Source: Eriocheir sinensis (taxonomy: Eukaryota; Arthropoda; Malacostraca; Decapoda; Varunidae). From it: DNA of 64,000 nucleotides. The notes beneath the pieces are model-generated. The model was given only the letters and a program-made list of their open reading frames with translations. It was not told where the DNA came from and ran no database searches. The stretch is taken from positions 605,101 to 669,100 of the forward strand of contig NC_066578.1 in the NCBI RefSeq assembly GCF_024679095.1, given 5' to 3'. Every line of letters starts with the position of its first letter. Within the stretch, counting starts at the first letter, position 1. Below, in pieces: positions 62,571-64,000 of the stretch. A program made the position numbers and the translations under genes.

Positions 62571-63734
62571 CGTCAAAGTCCATGTCCTCCGGAAGAACCA
62601 TTAATTATATAATTAAATCGTCACTATTATTTCCGCCACTTAAAACGAGCAAAGCTTAATGAAAATAAGAGGCGTTTTCTCGTCAGAGTAAATTAAACAA
62701 AAGCACTGTAAGCACATGTCCCTATTTATCCCTATACCGCTGCCGCCAGTTTTAGACCCTTCTTTTCTTGTATTAAATCAACTCTTTTATCACTCATTAA
62801 TTACTCCATAAATGATTTCACCGTCTCGTATCCCTGGTAGCGTGATCCGGCTTAAGTTGTTATTGGAGACTGGTGTTCGGGGATAAACAAGGGAAAAAGT
62901 AAATATACATTTATTTAAAATTAAATGAAAGTAATTGCCTTACGCAATATTCTATGCTCAGACGATCATAACACTGGCATATTCAGCAATGGATGCAACA
63001 TATGACAAACGACATGTCTTAAACATAATACTACAATATGTGCTCAGTTGTTGCCAATAATAATAACACTAGTCGTTCCACAAGCAGTGGTTTGTATCTC
63101 TCTGCTTACATCACAATCATTATGTACTCTCTTCACAAAATCCTAATAACACATTCCTATAGTATAATCTACTACAAGTCATGGAAACACATTATTTTAC
63201 CACACCCAGTGGTTTTACCTTTGCTTTACATCGCAAACAAATAATCACAATCCTGTCCCACTCACAATCCTACTTCACATCTCCTACATTATAATCTCCA
63301 GGACAATACAGTCGGTTTCCCTTAGATTCTCGAATTTCTACTCACGATTAAGATCACAACAGCCATCCTCGGCTGAGTGAGTAGCAGGTCTGCTTGAGGC
63401 GAGAACCAAGCTCGGTCTACTCATACTACTGATTTCTAGGCCACATTTTTCTTTGCTTTAGGCGGACTTACATCCTTGACACGCCCTTAATTTTCTACAT
63501 AACCAATGGCCAATACTTCCTGTCACACCCATCTGCTAGCTCATTATGTTGTATTGTTTTACTTCTCCTGCTATTCGTGAGTCAGTCTTAAGACACTCCC
63601 TCAGTGATTTTTCTGTTAAATTATTGGCTCATAACATGTCGCCACGACTGACGTCACGGGTCAGAGTCTTTTTCAATGGTTGTTCACACTTTCTTACCAC
63701 GCCCACTGGGCATCTGTATTCTGTACCTGAGTCT

Positions 63735-64000
63735 GGGTATCTGTTTTCCTTTACCCTCGTTGTTTCCTCTTGGTACTTGAGATGCTTACACTGTTATATA
63801 TGTCACTTTTTTTGTTAGTGTTTGTCCTGTCAGATGTCTACACAGTTGTATACCTGCCTTTCCTCTCTGGGTATCTGTTTTCCTTTACCCTCGTTGTTTC
63901 CCCTCTTTTGTACTTGAGATGTTTACACTTATATATATGTCACCCTTTTTGTTAGTGTTTGTCCTGTCGGGTGTTTACACAGTTGTATATCTCACTCCTC
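63735..64000. repeat. 134-bp tandem duplication at the window edge
   Basis: GGGTATCTGTTTTCCTTTAC at 63735 and 63869, with CACAGTTGTATA ending each copy. The second copy runs to the window end. 62.9-63.7 kb shows no gene. It may be LTR or flank of the Gypsy element. Confidence 0.85.

Noticed and set aside
62735..62797. Minus-strand ATG frame that could be the start of a Gypsy gag
   Set aside because: Only 21 codons before a stop. No LTR or primer-binding site could be confirmed nearby.
62838..62860. TGGTAGCGTGATCCGG as a plus-strand primer-binding site
   Set aside because: The only pol code nearby is on minus and no LTR pair was found.

Overview
The window looks like nuclear DNA of an arthropod, most likely a decapod crustacean such as a crab. 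This is inferred from large TE-filled introns, very long (TA)n, (GA)n and (TG)n microsatellites, several non-LTR clades, tRNA-derived SINEs and an arthropod-type TFB1M. No database search was possible. Most of the sequence is repeats. Host coding sequence is a small fraction, and a 100-base N gap lies at 29713-29812.

Layout. 1-5.1 kb: a minus-strand terminal exon of a Thr-rich single-pass membrane protein (1771-2836), a small inverted-repeat DNA element, and a decayed purine-rich satellite. 5.1-6.7 kb: a Jockey-like LINE tail, microsatellites and A-rich DNA. 6.7-13.4 kb: a 31-bp minisatellite directly followed by a 5.7-kb G-rich 36-bp minisatellite that is open in all six frames. 13.4-24 kb: Jockey-like LINE fragments between (TA)n arrays, a hAT-like composite holding a 42-bp minisatellite split by a SINE, a 99-bp minisatellite apparently derived from LINE reverse transcriptase, a LINE ORF1 esterase remnant and a polypurine array. 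24-30 kb: a decayed RTE-like LINE, more LINE fragments, a candidate 53-nt micro-exon of the minus-strand membrane-protein gene, a microsatellite palindrome and an endonuclease-bearing LINE cut by the gap.

30.0-39.1 kb: the best multi-exon host gene, on the plus strand. Eight exons with consensus splice sites encode a secreted Cys-rich protein with six C-x-C-C motifs. Its introns hold an inverted-repeat MITE, a pogo-like remnant, a PIF/Harbinger element with a MADF gene and TAA target duplication, a small hAT-like MITE and a 2.2-kb hAT element with an 8-bp target duplication. 39-51 kb: local tandem repeats, LINE C-terminal domains, SINEs, a second hAT element with perfect 8-bp duplications, and weak candidate exons. 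51.3-52.8 kb: five tandem GC-rich repeats followed by an intact intronless TFB1M, the mitochondrial 12S rRNA dimethyladenosine transferase. 54-64 kb: a 250-bp (TA)n array, a hAT MITE, a 101-bp repeat with alternating variants, and a decayed minus-strand Gypsy-type LTR retrotransposon whose integrase tail has expanded into an in-frame 51-bp array.

The two best host loci (the CxCC secreted protein and TFB1M) are unrelated neighbours. No operon-like or defence-island organisation is seen. The most notable observations are the CxCC gene with its TE-loaded introns, the conversion of TE coding sequence into in-frame minisatellites (18.4-19.7 kb and 57.4-58.1 kb), and the six-frame-open 36-bp array.
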